A stretch of DNA of 64,000 nt from Pedobacter sp. PAMC26386 (GCA_014302835.1 CP060294.1:4241067-4305066), one strand, 5' to 3'. Positions 1 to 9,343 are shown, counted from the first letter of the stretch. The notes: a model not told the origin generated them from the letters alone. Program-made: numbers and translations.

Positions 1-20
1 TCCGGTACTAATAATTCCAT
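1..20 (-). CDS. atpF: ATP synthase F0 subunit b, N-terminal fragment
   Basis: Only the first six codons lie in the window, reading M-E-L-L-V-P on the minus strand from an ATG at 20-18. That start, together with the position directly downstream of atpE, matches the usual N-terminus of subunit b in Bacteroidota. The rest lies beyond the left edge. The call rests on gene order plus a very short peptide. Confidence 0.6.
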
Positions 21-62
21 CTAAGTATATATATTAAATCTTTATTTCTTAAATCTTATAGT

Positions 63-93
63 ATGTACTTTGCAGCAATCCTGCAAAGTACAT
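63..93 (-). promoter_or_regulatory. perfect hairpin between atpE and atpF
   Basis: Two perfect 13-base arms (63-75 and 81-93) flank a five-base loop, just downstream of the atpE stop and about 40 bases before the atpF start. On the transcribed minus strand the hairpin is not followed by a T-run, so it looks more like an mRNA processing or 3'-stabilising structure than a full terminator. Subunit c is needed in about ten or more copies per complex, and intercistronic structures near atpE are a known way to raise its expression in other bacteria. The role here is inference. Confidence 0.6.
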
Positions 94-103
94 GACCATT
101 TTT

Positions 104-313
104 TTAGTTGGCAATTAATGCAACAACTACTGCGAAAAGAGCAACTGCTTCAACGAATGCAGCAGCGATTAACATCGCAGTTTGAATTTTAGAGGCTGCT
201 TCAGGTTGACGAGCAATACCTTCCATAGCTGAACTACCGATTTTTCCGATACCTACACCTGCACCAATAGCAGCTAATCCAGCACCAATTGCAGCAATAC
301 TTCCTGTAATCAT
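104..313 (-). CDS. atpE: ATP synthase F0 subunit c
   Basis: This 69-residue protein is a hairpin of two hydrophobic helices, the normal size for proteolipid subunit c, which forms the rotating membrane ring. The polar loop carries A-R-Q-P (residues 34-37), the contact with the central stalk. The ion-binding carboxylate is E55 in A-F-V-E-A. The Ser/Thr ligands typical of sodium-type rings are missing after this Glu, so proton coupling is likely. The N-terminal half is Gly/Ala rich, as expected for tight helix packing. The gene lies between atpB and atpF in one minus-strand operon and is followed by a perfect hairpin. No competing identity is plausible. Confidence 0.97.
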   Translation of the reverse strand: MITGSIAAIGAGLAAIGAGVGIGKIGSSAMEGIARQPEAASKIQTAMLIAAAFVEAVALFAVVVALIAN

Positions 314-348
314 GATTATATATATTAATTGTTGTTAAAAAATTCTAA

Positions 349-1479
349 TTAATGGTGTTCTTCTATCGCCATTCCAATGAACAACGCAGATAACATCGTA
401 AAAATAAATGCTTGTATAAATGCAACTAGCAACTCGATTGCTCCGATGAACAAGGCAAATGGAACCGATACAACGGAAACATATACAGAGTTAAATACGA
501 AGATCAGACCGATAAGTGATAACATTAAAATGTGACCCGCAGTAATATTTGCAAATAAACGTATGGCAAGAGCGATAGGTTTTGTAAAAACACCAATGAT
601 CTCAACGGGTACCAATACGATGTATAACCACCATGGTACATCAGGAGTAAAGATGTGTTTCCAGTAGTACTTATTACCGTTGGTTACCACAATGATTAAA
701 GTAATCACCGACAATACCGCAGTTACTGCAATATTACCTGTTAAATTAGCTCCTCCCGGAAGGAATGGAACCAGACCCAGCATATTGTTGAACCAGATAA
801 AGAAAAACACAGTTAAAAGGTATGGCATGAAACGCTCATACTTGTGACCAAGATTTGGTCTTGCAATATCATCACGTACAAACAGGATAAGGGGCTCCAT
901 CCAGGATTGTAATCCTTTTGGTGATTTACCTTTTCTCTTTTTGTATCCGTTGGCAACATTTAAGAATACCAGTAGCATGACAACCACAGAAAGTAATAAT
1001 GTACAAACGTTCTTAGTTACTGAAAAATCTAGAGGGCGTACATTTTTTGCATGATGATTTGCATCAACCTCTACATATTCACCTTCTGCATTCGCAGTAG
1101 CAGTAGCATAGTATATCTTTTCATGCAGTTTAACAAAACGCTGACCGGCACGCTCAACTACTAACTTCGCTTCATCATCTCCATGAAACTCATCAGCATT
1201 AAACATCACCAATCCACCTTGTGTATACAAAATGACAGGTAGCCCAATAAAAGTGTCACCGATTACATGCCAGCTATGCGAATCCGCAATGTGGTGTAAG
1301 GCGAACTTACCTAAATTGAACTTTTTCTCAGCCTCTGGTTCGGCGTGAGCGGTTACGGTTGCTTTCGATGTGTCTTCCTGTGCATATAACAGGGGTGTTA
1401 CAAAGAATAACGCTAAAAAAAGCGTAAAAACAAGGGTTAACCTATTAACTTTAAAATCAAAAACGTGGCTACAATCCAT
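349..1479 (-). CDS. atpB: ATP synthase F0 subunit a
   Basis: This 376-residue integral membrane protein is the proton-channel stator subunit facing the c-ring. The essential arginine is R307 in A-I-R-L-F-A-N, followed by T-A-G-H, and the P-V-E-I-I-G segment holds the channel-side glutamates near 292-293. The N-terminus (about 13-34) looks like a cleavable signal peptide ending at L-Y-A-Q, followed by a polar domain of roughly 120 residues before the first core helix near 157. This long N-terminal part is usual in Bacteroidota subunit a but absent from the E. coli protein. The gene is 35 bases upstream of atpE and shares its operon. The exact start is the only real uncertainty. Confidence 0.96.
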   Translation of the reverse strand: MDCSHVFDFKVNRLTLVFTLFLALFFVTPLLYAQEDTSKATVTAHAEPEAEKKFNLGKFALHHIADSHSWHVIGDTFIGLPVILYTQGGLVMFNADEFHGDDEAKLVVERAGQRFVKLHEKIYYATATANAEGEYVEVDANHHAKNVRPLDFSVTKNVCTLLLSVVVMLLVFLNVANGYKKRKGKSPKGLQSWMEPLILFVRDDIARPNLGHKYERFMPYLLTVFFFIWFNNMLGLVPFLPGGANLTGNIAVTAVLSVITLIIVVTNGNKYYWKHIFTPDVPWWLYIVLVPVEIIGVFTKPIALAIRLFANITAGHILMLSLIGLIFVFNSVYVSVVSVPFALFIGAIELLVAFIQAFIFTMLSALFIGMAIEEHH

Positions 1480-1493
1480 TTACTGGCAGATTT

Positions 1494-1901
1494 TTACTTA
1501 TTATTTTGGTGGCGCAAGTTACATAACAGAGAGTATATTTCAAAGAAGCTGAACAATAAATATAAAGAAAAAAAGTTGAGCGCAAAAACTAACCCCTTTT
1601 CCTTAGTGTTCAGGCTGTAAATCAGCACAAAAGCCATAGAAAATATCATTTTCAAAACAATTGACCCCATAATCGCCATTATACCTGTCTCCGGGTCCAT
1701 TTTTATCCCCAGAAAAGCCATAATATAAGCTATATAGGTAAGTCCTCCGATAAAACCGAACAGTAACCAGAACTTATTAGCAAGCAAAGTAACATCAGGA
1801 AATAATACGGGTAAGGCAAATGCTACCCCGGCAAGGAGCAGCGAATAGAGCAGATAATACAACGTAAATTTTAAAACACTCAAAATATGTAATTTTGACA
1901 A
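1494..1901 (-). CDS. AtpI-like small membrane protein of the atp operon
   Basis: This 135-residue, very hydrophobic protein has about four predicted membrane helices and lies between atpZ and atpB. That is the slot occupied by AtpI-type accessory proteins (c-ring assembly, or Mg2+/Ca2+ handling) in many atp operons. I do not see a diagnostic motif, so the AtpI link rests on position, size and topology. The reading frame opens with TTG at 1901-1899 and the first in-frame ATG is far inside, so a TTG start is likely but unproven. The gap to the upstream atpZ stop is 30 bases. Co-expression with the ATP synthase is expected. Confidence 0.65.
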   Translation of the reverse strand: MSKLHILSVLKFTLYYLLYSLLLAGVAFALPVLFPDVTLLANKFWLLFGFIGGLTYIAYIMAFLGIKMDPETGIMAIMGSIVLKMIFSMAFVLIYSLNTKEKGLVFALNFFSLYLLFSFFEIYSLLCNLRHQNNK

Positions 1902-1931
1902 AAGTATTAAAATTAACAGAGAATATAAGGA

Positions 1932-2150
1932 TTACTCTTTACTATTCAATTGTCTGATAACCTGGTAAAGCGAAACGATTACACCTAAAACACCGAGCAA
2001 AGCGGTAAAAATCAATTTATCACTATTTCTATAATTATCAATTTTATATCCGGCAAAGACTAGTACACCAATGGTAGCCAGCATTTGGAAACCCAACCCG
2101 CTATACTTAGCGAAATTCGCCGCTCCCTTGTTTTTTTGTTTTTCAATCAT
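1932..2150 (-). CDS. atpZ: AtpZ/AtpI family protein
   Basis: This 72-residue protein has two membrane helices separated by a short loop and a positively charged N-terminus. The pattern A-K-Y-S-G-L-G-F-Q-M followed by a helix and G-Y-K-I-D matches the AtpZ/AtpI family encoded at the head of bacterial atp operons. The family is thought to help assemble the c-ring or to handle Mg2+/Ca2+. It appears to be the first gene of the minus-strand atp operon and is divergent from the porW-like gene, with about 145 bases between the starts. I found no exact TAnnTTTG element for it; a weak variant (TATTTTAC on the minus strand) lies in the gap. Confidence 0.85.
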   Translation of the reverse strand: MIEKQKNKGAANFAKYSGLGFQMLATIGVLVFAGYKIDNYRNSDKLIFTALLGVLGVIVSLYQVIRQLNSKE

Positions 2151-2238
2151 GGGTTTAATGTTCTTACCTGGTAATCATTAGGTCGTAAAATAGGCCGATC
2201 TTATAAATTTATTTAAACAGGCGTTAAAAATTTAATAA

Positions 2239-2273
2239 TTTGCATAGAAATACTGATGAATAAAATATTTTTG
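2239..2273 (+). promoter_or_regulatory. candidate Bacteroidota promoter for the porW-like gene
   Basis: TTTG at 2239-2242 and an exact TAnnTTTG element (TATTTTTG) at 2266-2273 are separated by 23 bases, at the long end of the range reported for the primary sigma factor of this phylum. Transcription would begin near 2280 and leave a leader of about 16 bases before the ATG at 2296. Confidence 0.45.
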
Positions 2274-2295
2274 CATACATTCTAGTCTATTTTAA

Positions 2296-5259
2296 ATGTT
2301 GACTCAAACTACTTATTTGAAGAATCACCGACGCTCCAGTTTGAAATTGTTATTATTTTTCCTGGGAAGCTCCTTCTTAGTGGGTTGCAGTACTCCTAAA
2401 GATACGGCAACAAGCAGAGCTATGCAAAACTTAACAGCGCATTATAACTATATTTATAATGCCAACGTTATTCTGAATAACTATGAAGAGGAAATCTATA
2501 ATTCATATATTGACAACTATAGTGATGTCCTGCCGGTATATACTGATCCTGAAAAATTCAGTTCAGAAACCGTTCTTCATCCGCCGTCTAATGACAGAGC
2601 ACTGGATGCAATCGTAAAAAAATCTAGAGCAATTATTGCTGATAAGGCCTTTAGTAATTACGTAGACGATGCCTATCTATTGCTAGGCAAGGCATATTAC
2701 CTCAAAACCAACTATTTCGTTGCCGAAGAATATTTTGATTATACAGCCAAAACCTATACTAAAAACCCAAATGTACTGATCACTGCCCAAAACTGGAAAG
2801 CGAGAAGTCTCATGCAGCTAAACAATATGGAAGATGCGGCAATCATTCTGGATACTGTTTATGATAACCTCGCGCTGATTAAGAAAAAGAAATCTGAGCC
2901 GATGGCCACCATCGCACAGTCCTATATTTATCAAAACAGATATAATGATGCCATTCCTATCCTGGAAAATGCCGTTAAAGAAAGTCCGCTTCAACGTAAC
3001 CGCATTCGCTGGACCTATATCCTTGCCCAGTTATATGAACGTCAGAAAAAATATCAGAAAGCTTTAGCACTTTATACCAAGGTCCAGAAAAGCAATGCAG
3101 GTTTTGAGTTATACTTTAATGCGAATCTGAACAAGATCAAAGTTACCGGTATATTGACCGGAGAACATTTAAATCGTAAAAAGCAATTGCTCGCCTTGCT
3201 CAAAGATGATAAGAATCTGGATTATCATGACCAGATCTATTATCAAATTGCTGAAGACTATATAGAAGAGGATAATACCACTGAAGCAGAAAAATTCTAT
3301 AAGTTATCTATACGCAACAGTACAAAGAATAATTATCAGAAAGGACTATCTTATCTTAGAATGGCCGATCTGAATTTCAATAAACATAAAGACTTTCTGA
3401 AGGCAAAATCTTACTATGACAGTACGGTTACTACCTTACCAAAAAACTACCCCGGTTATGCGCAAATTCTGAAAAAGAGCCAGAACCTGGAATATATTAC
3501 CAATAGATATGATGTCATCGCTTTCCAGGATACTTTGCAAATGCTAGCAAAACTTCCGGAAGCAAGCCGTATGGCAAAGATCAAAAAGCTGACTGCAGTT
3601 AAAGTAGCTCCTCCGGTTACTGCTAAAAACGGAACATTCAACAGTAATCTTTTTCCGGATGCCGGAAGGCGTGGCAATGCTGCCGGGGCAACGACTAGTT
3701 CGTTCTACTTTAGCAACCCAGCGGCTCTGAGCAGAGGATACAGCGACTTCCAGACCAAATGGGGAAACAGGAAACTAGAGGATAACTGGAGACAAAGCAT
3801 CAAATCCTCCTCACAAACCACATCAGAAAGCATTGCCAAAATTGAAAATGATGGCTATCCTTTAAATAAGGTAGGTTTAGAAAAAATCATTGCAGATAAA
3901 GATACGACGGGAAAACACTATCTAGCCGCTGTGCCCCTAACTCCTGAAGCAATAACTGCCTCGAATGGAAAAATCATTGATGCTTATTATGAAATCGCTA
4001 GTTTTTATCAGCAGGAGCTGGATGATCAGCCGGAGGCTATAAGAATTTATCAATTAATATTAAGCAGGTTCCCTGACAACAATCACCTGGGCTCGATCTA
4101 CTATAGCTTATACCTGTGTTCTAAAAAATCAGATCCTGTAAATACAGCTAAATATAAAGCATTAGTTCTGGATAAATTTCCAACCAGCATCTATGCTAAA
4201 ACTATCCAGGATCCTGATTATTCAATGAAACAATCAGATCTCGAAGCTGCTGGAATTAAAAGATACAACCAGGTATTTGAACTTTATGAAGGAAAGGCAT
4301 TCCCTTCGGTAATTACAGAAGTAAATACGACTGTCCAGCAATACCCAACGGGGGCGATTAATCCGCAATTAAGCTATCTCAGAGCGATAGCCATAGGTAG
4401 AACACAATCTATTGATAGCCTGACAAGTGCTTTTAAATCCATTACAAATCAGTATCCTGATGATAAATTAATTGTGCCCTTAGTCAAAGACCATTTGGCT
4501 TACATTGCCACGCACCAGGATGAATTCAGGAAGAGAAAAGTTGCGCTACCAGATTTCGATCCGGCAGAACCTCGTTTCTTTACCACCGCAACCTCCGCAG
4601 AAAAACCTGTTCAGGTGATTACTCAAACCGATCTTCAGTCGATTGCTGTTGTACAGCCAGCAAAAGAAAAAGCTGTTGCAGTGATTAAAGAACCTGTCGT
4701 TGCTCAACCAGTTGTAAAGCCGGCAATACCGAAAGAGCCCACCGTCGCCCCTGTAATTCCACCTGTGACAGCGGTTACAGAAACCATTGTTCAAACCGTT
4801 CCTCAAAAAGAAGTACCGGTTGTACCCATAGAAACACCGGTTGCTATTGCAGAGAAGCCAGTAACCCTTGCTCCGGTTCCAGCCCCAGTCAAAGACAAAA
4901 TATTCAGCACAGATATATCTAAAGTCTACTATTTTGTAATCGACGTGGCAGATGCCAGTTTAACCCTGAGTTCTTCGCGTTTTGGCATTGGCCAGTTTAA
5001 CCGTGGAAACTTCCCAGGAGGTGGCCTGAGACATCAATTAACAGAATTTGACAATGACCAACTGATATATGTTGGGAACTTTCTTAGTTTTGCAGAAGCA
5101 AAAAGTTACGCTGACGGAATAACTCCTCAATTAAAACAGATTATGAAAGTACCAGCTGGTGTATATACCAGTTTCATTATCAGTAAGGAGAATTTCGAAA
5201 AGCTTCGGACCAAAGATCTGGTAACTAGATATTTAGATTTCTACAAAAACAACTACTAA
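2296..5259 (+). CDS. porW: type IX secretion lipoprotein PorW/SprE-like, TPR protein
   Basis: This 987-residue protein has a lipoprotein signal ending L-V-G-C, with the lipidated cysteine at C31. The mature N-terminus (S-T-P-K-D-T-A-T-S-R, then an N-A-H-Y-N-like stretch) resembles PorW/SprE, an outer-membrane-associated lipoprotein required for type IX secretion and gliding. The body (about 110-720) is a series of degenerate tetratricopeptide repeats. A Pro/Val/Ala-rich linker of about 90 residues (roughly 770-860) leads to a C-terminal domain of about 120 residues resembling a SPOR-like fold. The start is supported by a promoter match 22 bases upstream. The next gene, a penicillin-binding protein, begins two bases after its stop. 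The family call is from memory of SprE/PorW; a general TPR lipoprotein is the fallback. Confidence 0.75.
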   Translation: MLTQTTYLKNHRRSSLKLLLFFLGSSFLVGCSTPKDTATSRAMQNLTAHYNYIYNANVILNNYEEEIYNSYIDNYSDVLPVYTDPEKFSSETVLHPPSNDRALDAIVKKSRAIIADKAFSNYVDDAYLLLGKAYYLKTNYFVAEEYFDYTAKTYTKNPNVLITAQNWKARSLMQLNNMEDAAIILDTVYDNLALIKKKKSEPMATIAQSYIYQNRYNDAIPILENAVKESPLQRNRIRWTYILAQLYERQKKYQKALALYTKVQKSNAGFELYFNANLNKIKVTGILTGEHLNRKKQLLALLKDDKNLDYHDQIYYQIAEDYIEEDNTTEAEKFYKLSIRNSTKNNYQKGLSYLRMADLNFNKHKDFLKAKSYYDSTVTTLPKNYPGYAQILKKSQNLEYITNRYDVIAFQDTLQMLAKLPEASRMAKIKKLTAVKVAPPVTAKNGTFNSNLFPDAGRRGNAAGATTSSFYFSNPAALSRGYSDFQTKWGNRKLEDNWRQSIKSSSQTTSESIAKIENDGYPLNKVGLEKIIADKDTTGKHYLAAVPLTPEAITASNGKIIDAYYEIASFYQQELDDQPEAIRIYQLILSRFPDNNHLGSIYYSLYLCSKKSDPVNTAKYKALVLDKFPTSIYAKTIQDPDYSMKQSDLEAAGIKRYNQVFELYEGKAFPSVITEVNTTVQQYPTGAINPQLSYLRAIAIGRTQSIDSLTSAFKSITNQYPDDKLIVPLVKDHLAYIATHQDEFRKRKVALPDFDPAEPRFFTTATSAEKPVQVITQTDLQSIAVVQPAKEKAVAVIKEPVVAQPVVKPAIPKEPTVAPVIPPVTAVTETIVQTVPQKEVPVVPIETPVAIAEKPVTLAPVPAPVKDKIFSTDISKVYYFVIDVADASLTLSSSRFGIGQFNRGNFPGGGLRHQLTEFDNDQLIYVGNFLSFAEAKSYADGITPQLKQIMKVPAGVYTSFIISKENFEKLRTKDLVTRYLDFYKNNY

Positions 5260-5261
5260 AA

Positions 5262-7487
5262 ATGACCAAGAATATTTCAGCTGCAGAGATAAAAAGTTAT
5301 AACATTACGCTCTGGAAGTTATTGATTGGGGCTATGGTCCTGTTTGCAATCTTTATTGTTGCAATCGGCTTTGGACTATTTGGAACATTACCTTCTTTCA
5401 GGGATATTGAACATCCCAAAAGCAATCAGGCAACTGAAATTTTAACAGAGGATAAACGGGTTTTAGGTACTTATTTCGTACAAAACCGCTCGAATGTAAC
5501 CTATCCTGAGATTTCTCAGAATGTGATCAATGCGCTGATCTCTACAGAAGACACCCGTTTCAAAGAACATTCAGGAATTGATTTCAAACGTACCTTCACC
5601 ATTATTTTTTATAACCTGATTGGTAAAAAACAAGGTGCCAGTACCATTACACAACAATTAGCACTTAACCTTTTTTCTGAAGAAGGGCGTCAGCGCAATT
5701 TTTTCAAACGTCTGATGCAAAAATTTCAGGAATGGATTGTTGCCGTAAAACTGGAACGTAATTTCACCAAAGAAGAGATTATCACCATGTATCTAAATAC
5801 AGTGGATTTTGGTAACCAGGCTTATGGAATTAAATCTGCAGCAAGGGTTTATTTTAATACCACTCCAGACCAGCTGACAGTAGCTCAGGCCGCAACATTG
5901 GTTGGGTTGCAAAAAGGTATTACCCGCTACTCTCCTACCCGGAATCCGGAAAGATCACTTGCCCGTCGTAATACGGTCATGGCCAATATGGTGAAAGAAG
6001 ATCTTTTAACACAGCAGCAGTTTGACGAAGAAAAAGCAAAACCACTGGCGCTTAAATTTAGTGCGGCAACTGTAAATGATGGAATTGCTCCTTACTTCAG
6101 AGCAGTACTTAAAAGTGATATCAAGAAAATTTTCCAGGAACGTTCTATCTTAAAAGCTGATGGCACACCTTATGATCTGGATAGAGATGGACTGAAAATT
6201 ATTACTACAATCAATTACGACATGCAAGTCTACGCCGAGGAAGCTCAGAAAGAGGCAATGCAGGTACTTCAAGCAACATTTACAAGAAGCTGGAAAGGCA
6301 AAAACCCTTTCAAAGACAAAGAAATGCAGATTGAGCAAGGTGTTAAAAGATCTGACCGCTATAAAGCCTTACAACTGGAAGGAAAGTCAGACGCAGAAAT
6401 TAAAACTGATTTCAATACGCCTGCCGAAATGAGCATTTTTACCTGGAAAGGAAATCTGGATACGCTGATGAAGCCTATCGATTCAGTGAGATATTATAAA
6501 TTACTCTTAAGAAATGCCATGATGGCGATGGATCCAAAAACCGGCTATGTTAAAGCATGGGTTGGTGGGATTAATTATGAACATTTCAAATATGACCAGG
6601 TAAAGATGGGAACCAGGCAAGTAGGCTCAACAGCCAAACCATTCACGTATTCTGTCGCTATAGAGAATGGCTATTCTCCTTGTTACCAGGTATTGAATGA
6701 GCCGGTAACGATTGAGGTTCCCGGCAGTGCACCATGGACTCCAAAATCGGGTGGTACTTTACCAGGATATATTACACTACAAAAAGCACTGGCATTTTCT
6801 CAGAATTATATCGCTGCTTATTTAATGAAACAGGTAGGCCCTACCGCGGTTGCAACACTAGCAAAGCGAATGGGAATTACTTCAAATGTACCTGCTTACC
6901 CATCTATTGCGCTAGGTTCTTTTGATGCCTCTGTATTTGACATGGTAGGTGCATATAGTGTATTCGCGAATAAAGGAGTCTGGACACAGCCAACTTATAT
7001 TTTAAGGATAGAAGATAAAAATGGCGTGGTGTTATTCTCTCAAACCCCGCAAAAACATCCCGCAATGAACGAGGATGTGGCTTACGTCATGAACCGTATG
7101 CTTGTAGGGGTAGTCAAAAATGGTTATGGCTATGGATTGATTAGCAAATACGGGCTCAAAAACCCTGTGGGTGGTAAAACAGGAACAACTCAGAACAACT
7201 CTGATGGTTGGTTCGTAGGGATTACTCCCGACCTTGTAGCCGGTGTATGGACAGGTTGTGAAGACCGTGCATTCCACTTTATCAATACCCGGGAAGGTGA
7301 AGGTTCTAAAACAGCTATGCCTGTTTTTGGTGGATTCTTTAAAAGAGTATACGCTAACCCTAAACTAAAAGTTAGCAAAGGAGAATTTGATGCCCCTAAA
7401 AATGGAGTATCGATTACTTACGATTGTAACCAATATCAACAGCAACAAACTGATACCACAGAACTGGACAAGAAGCTGGGTTTTTAA
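5262..7487 (+). CDS. class A penicillin-binding protein (PBP1A type)
   Basis: This 741-residue bifunctional peptidoglycan synthase has one N-terminal membrane anchor (about 18-42). The GT51 glycosyltransferase domain shows E-D-T-R-F with catalytic E96 and G-A-S-T-I-T-Q-Q (125-132). The transpeptidase domain shows the acyl-enzyme motif S456-T-A-K459, S513-Q-N515 and K639-T-G-T. All catalytic motifs are intact, so it should polymerise and cross-link glycan strands in the periplasm. It begins two bases after the porW-like stop and abuts uvrC, which suggests co-transcription. Linkage with a T9SS lipoprotein may reflect the need to pass the cell wall, but that is only inference. Confidence 0.93.
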   Translation: MTKNISAAEIKSYNITLWKLLIGAMVLFAIFIVAIGFGLFGTLPSFRDIEHPKSNQATEILTEDKRVLGTYFVQNRSNVTYPEISQNVINALISTEDTRFKEHSGIDFKRTFTIIFYNLIGKKQGASTITQQLALNLFSEEGRQRNFFKRLMQKFQEWIVAVKLERNFTKEEIITMYLNTVDFGNQAYGIKSAARVYFNTTPDQLTVAQAATLVGLQKGITRYSPTRNPERSLARRNTVMANMVKEDLLTQQQFDEEKAKPLALKFSAATVNDGIAPYFRAVLKSDIKKIFQERSILKADGTPYDLDRDGLKIITTINYDMQVYAEEAQKEAMQVLQATFTRSWKGKNPFKDKEMQIEQGVKRSDRYKALQLEGKSDAEIKTDFNTPAEMSIFTWKGNLDTLMKPIDSVRYYKLLLRNAMMAMDPKTGYVKAWVGGINYEHFKYDQVKMGTRQVGSTAKPFTYSVAIENGYSPCYQVLNEPVTIEVPGSAPWTPKSGGTLPGYITLQKALAFSQNYIAAYLMKQVGPTAVATLAKRMGITSNVPAYPSIALGSFDASVFDMVGAYSVFANKGVWTQPTYILRIEDKNGVVLFSQTPQKHPAMNEDVAYVMNRMLVGVVKNGYGYGLISKYGLKNPVGGKTGTTQNNSDGWFVGITPDLVAGVWTGCEDRAFHFINTREGEGSKTAMPVFGGFFKRVYANPKLKVSKGEFDAPKNGVSITYDCNQYQQQQTDTTELDKKLGF

Positions 7488-9293
7488 ATGAGCATTTTTG
7501 ATTATAAAAAGGCATTAGCCGATATTCCACACAAGCCCGGTGTTTACCAATACTGGGACCAGGAAGATACGCTCATTTATATCGGCAAGGCCAAAGATTT
7601 AAGAAACCGGGTCGGTTCTTATTTCAACCAGGATAATCAGATGAATGGTAAAACCAAGGTATTGGTTTCCAAGATCCGTAAAATTACCTTTACCATTGTT
7701 GATACCGAGATTGATGCCTGGCTGCTGGAAAACAGCCTGATTAAAAAGCATCAGCCAAGGTATAATATCATGCTGAAAGATGATAAGACCTATCCATGGA
7801 TTATTATCAAAAAAGAACCTTTTCCACGCCTGTACTGGACACGTAAAATGGTGAAAGATGGATCCACCTATTTTGGCCCTTATGCCTCTGTTGGGATGAT
7901 GCATACCATACTCGACCTGATTAAAGAGACTTACCCATTACGTACCTGTAATCTTCCTCTCAGCGAAGAAAACATCATTGCTGGAAAGTTTAAAGTTTGC
8001 CTGGAATATCAGATTGGCAATTGTAAAGGGCCCTGTCAGGCTTATCAAGCTGATACCGATTATGATCAAAGCATAGCAGAAATAAAGGATATTCTCAATG
8101 GTAAAATTGGGAATGTGATCAAAGATGTCAAACAGATTATCAAAAATGCGGTCGCCGAACTGAATTTTGAATATGCGCATCAATATCAAAAAAAGTTACT
8201 GGTTCTAGAGAAGTATCAAAGTAAATCAACTGTGGTCAACAGTTCGATTACCAATGTAGATGTGGTCAGCATTGCTTCAGATGAACGCTATGCTTTTGTC
8301 AATTATCTGAAAATTATGAATGGCAGTATCATTCAGACACAAACCATAGAAATCAAAAAGCGTCTGGACGAATCTGATGAAGAACTGTTAACACTTGCTA
8401 TTACAGAATTCAGAACAAAATTCAGCAGTACCTCCAAAGAAATTATTGTTCCTTTTGACATCAAACTGAAAGATGAAAATCTAAAGTTTACTGTTCCTAA
8501 GCTTGGCGAAAAGAAAAACCTCCTGGAACTTTCTCATAAAAATGTTTTGTTCTTCAGGCGGGAGAAGCTGAATCAGTATGAAAAACTGAACCCGGATTTA
8601 CGGTCTGAGCGCATTCTAACACAAATGCAGAAAGATCTGATGCTAACGCAGCTGCCAGTACATATCGAATGTTTTGATAACTCGAATTTCCAGGGAGCAT
8701 ACCCTGTTTCAGCAATTGTTGTATTTAAGGACGCAAAACCTTCTAAAAAAGATTACAGGCACTTTAACGTAAAAACGGTTGAAGGCCCGAACGATTTTGC
8801 TACAATGGAAGAAGCCGTTTACAGGCGATATAAGCGTATGTTAGAAGAAAATGAACCATTACCTCAGCTAATCATCATTGATGGCGGTAAAGGCCAATTA
8901 TCTTCTGCTGTAAGCAGTTTAAAGAAATTAGGAATAGATAAGAAAGTTACCATCATCGGTATTGCGAAAAGACTGGAAGAATTATACTATCCGGGCGATA
9001 GCTATCCACTCCATCTGGACAAAAAGTCTGAGACGTTAAAGATTATTCAGCAGCTCCGTGATGAGGCTCACCGCTTTGGAATCACTTTCCACAGAAAGAA
9101 AAGAGACCAGGGTACATTAAAGACTGAACTGGAAGAGATTCCTGGTATTGGTAAGGCTACGGCCGATAAACTTTTACGCCAGTTCAAGTCTGTTAAAAAG
9201 ATCAGAGAAGCGCCAGAAGCGGAACTTGAAAAAGTATTGAACAAGGCACAGGTAAAAACTTTACTTGCTCATTTCAGTCCAAAAGACATATAA
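7488..9293 (+). CDS. uvrC: UvrABC excinuclease subunit C
   Basis: This 601-residue protein is full length for UvrC, which cuts DNA on both sides of a lesion. The GIY-YIG nuclease comes first (G-V-Y-Q-Y and I-Y-I-G-K-A-K, about 18-40). Four cysteines around 150-180 (C-N-L, K-V-C-L, G-N-C-K-G-P-C) match the iron-sulfur cluster site described for UvrC. A UVR helix pair follows near 205-235. The RNase H-like nuclease carries C-F-D-N-S-N and I-I-I-D-G-G-K-G-Q, and the C-terminus has the helix-hairpin-helix I-P-G-I-G-K-A-T. Its ATG directly follows the stop of the penicillin-binding protein. It converges with gldN across a hairpin terminator. Confidence 0.97.
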   Translation: MSIFDYKKALADIPHKPGVYQYWDQEDTLIYIGKAKDLRNRVGSYFNQDNQMNGKTKVLVSKIRKITFTIVDTEIDAWLLENSLIKKHQPRYNIMLKDDKTYPWIIIKKEPFPRLYWTRKMVKDGSTYFGPYASVGMMHTILDLIKETYPLRTCNLPLSEENIIAGKFKVCLEYQIGNCKGPCQAYQADTDYDQSIAEIKDILNGKIGNVIKDVKQIIKNAVAELNFEYAHQYQKKLLVLEKYQSKSTVVNSSITNVDVVSIASDERYAFVNYLKIMNGSIIQTQTIEIKKRLDESDEELLTLAITEFRTKFSSTSKEIIVPFDIKLKDENLKFTVPKLGEKKNLLELSHKNVLFFRREKLNQYEKLNPDLRSERILTQMQKDLMLTQLPVHIECFDNSNFQGAYPVSAIVVFKDAKPSKKDYRHFNVKTVEGPNDFATMEEAVYRRYKRMLEENEPLPQLIIIDGGKGQLSSAVSSLKKLGIDKKVTIIGIAKRLEELYYPGDSYPLHLDKKSETLKIIQQLRDEAHRFGITFHRKKRDQGTLKTELEEIPGIGKATADKLLRQFKSVKKIREAPEAELEKVLNKAQVKTLLAHFSPKDI

Positions 9294-9302
9294 AACCCGT
9301 TT

Positions 9303-9343
9303 AAAAAAAAATGCCCCAAAAAGTGTCTAACTTTTGGGGGCAT
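9303..9343 (-). terminator. intrinsic terminator of the gld operon
   Basis: Arms at 9311-9323 and 9331-9343 pair over 12 of 13 positions around a seven-base loop. On the minus strand the stem is followed by eight T residues (9310-9303). It therefore ends transcripts from gldN and can also block those from uvrC, although no T-run follows on the plus strand. Confidence 0.85.

Noticed and set aside
1370..1552. 60-codon frame over the atpB start region
   Set aside because: It overlaps the atpB signal peptide coding sequence and the atpB upstream gap on the opposite strand, with no promoter or family match.
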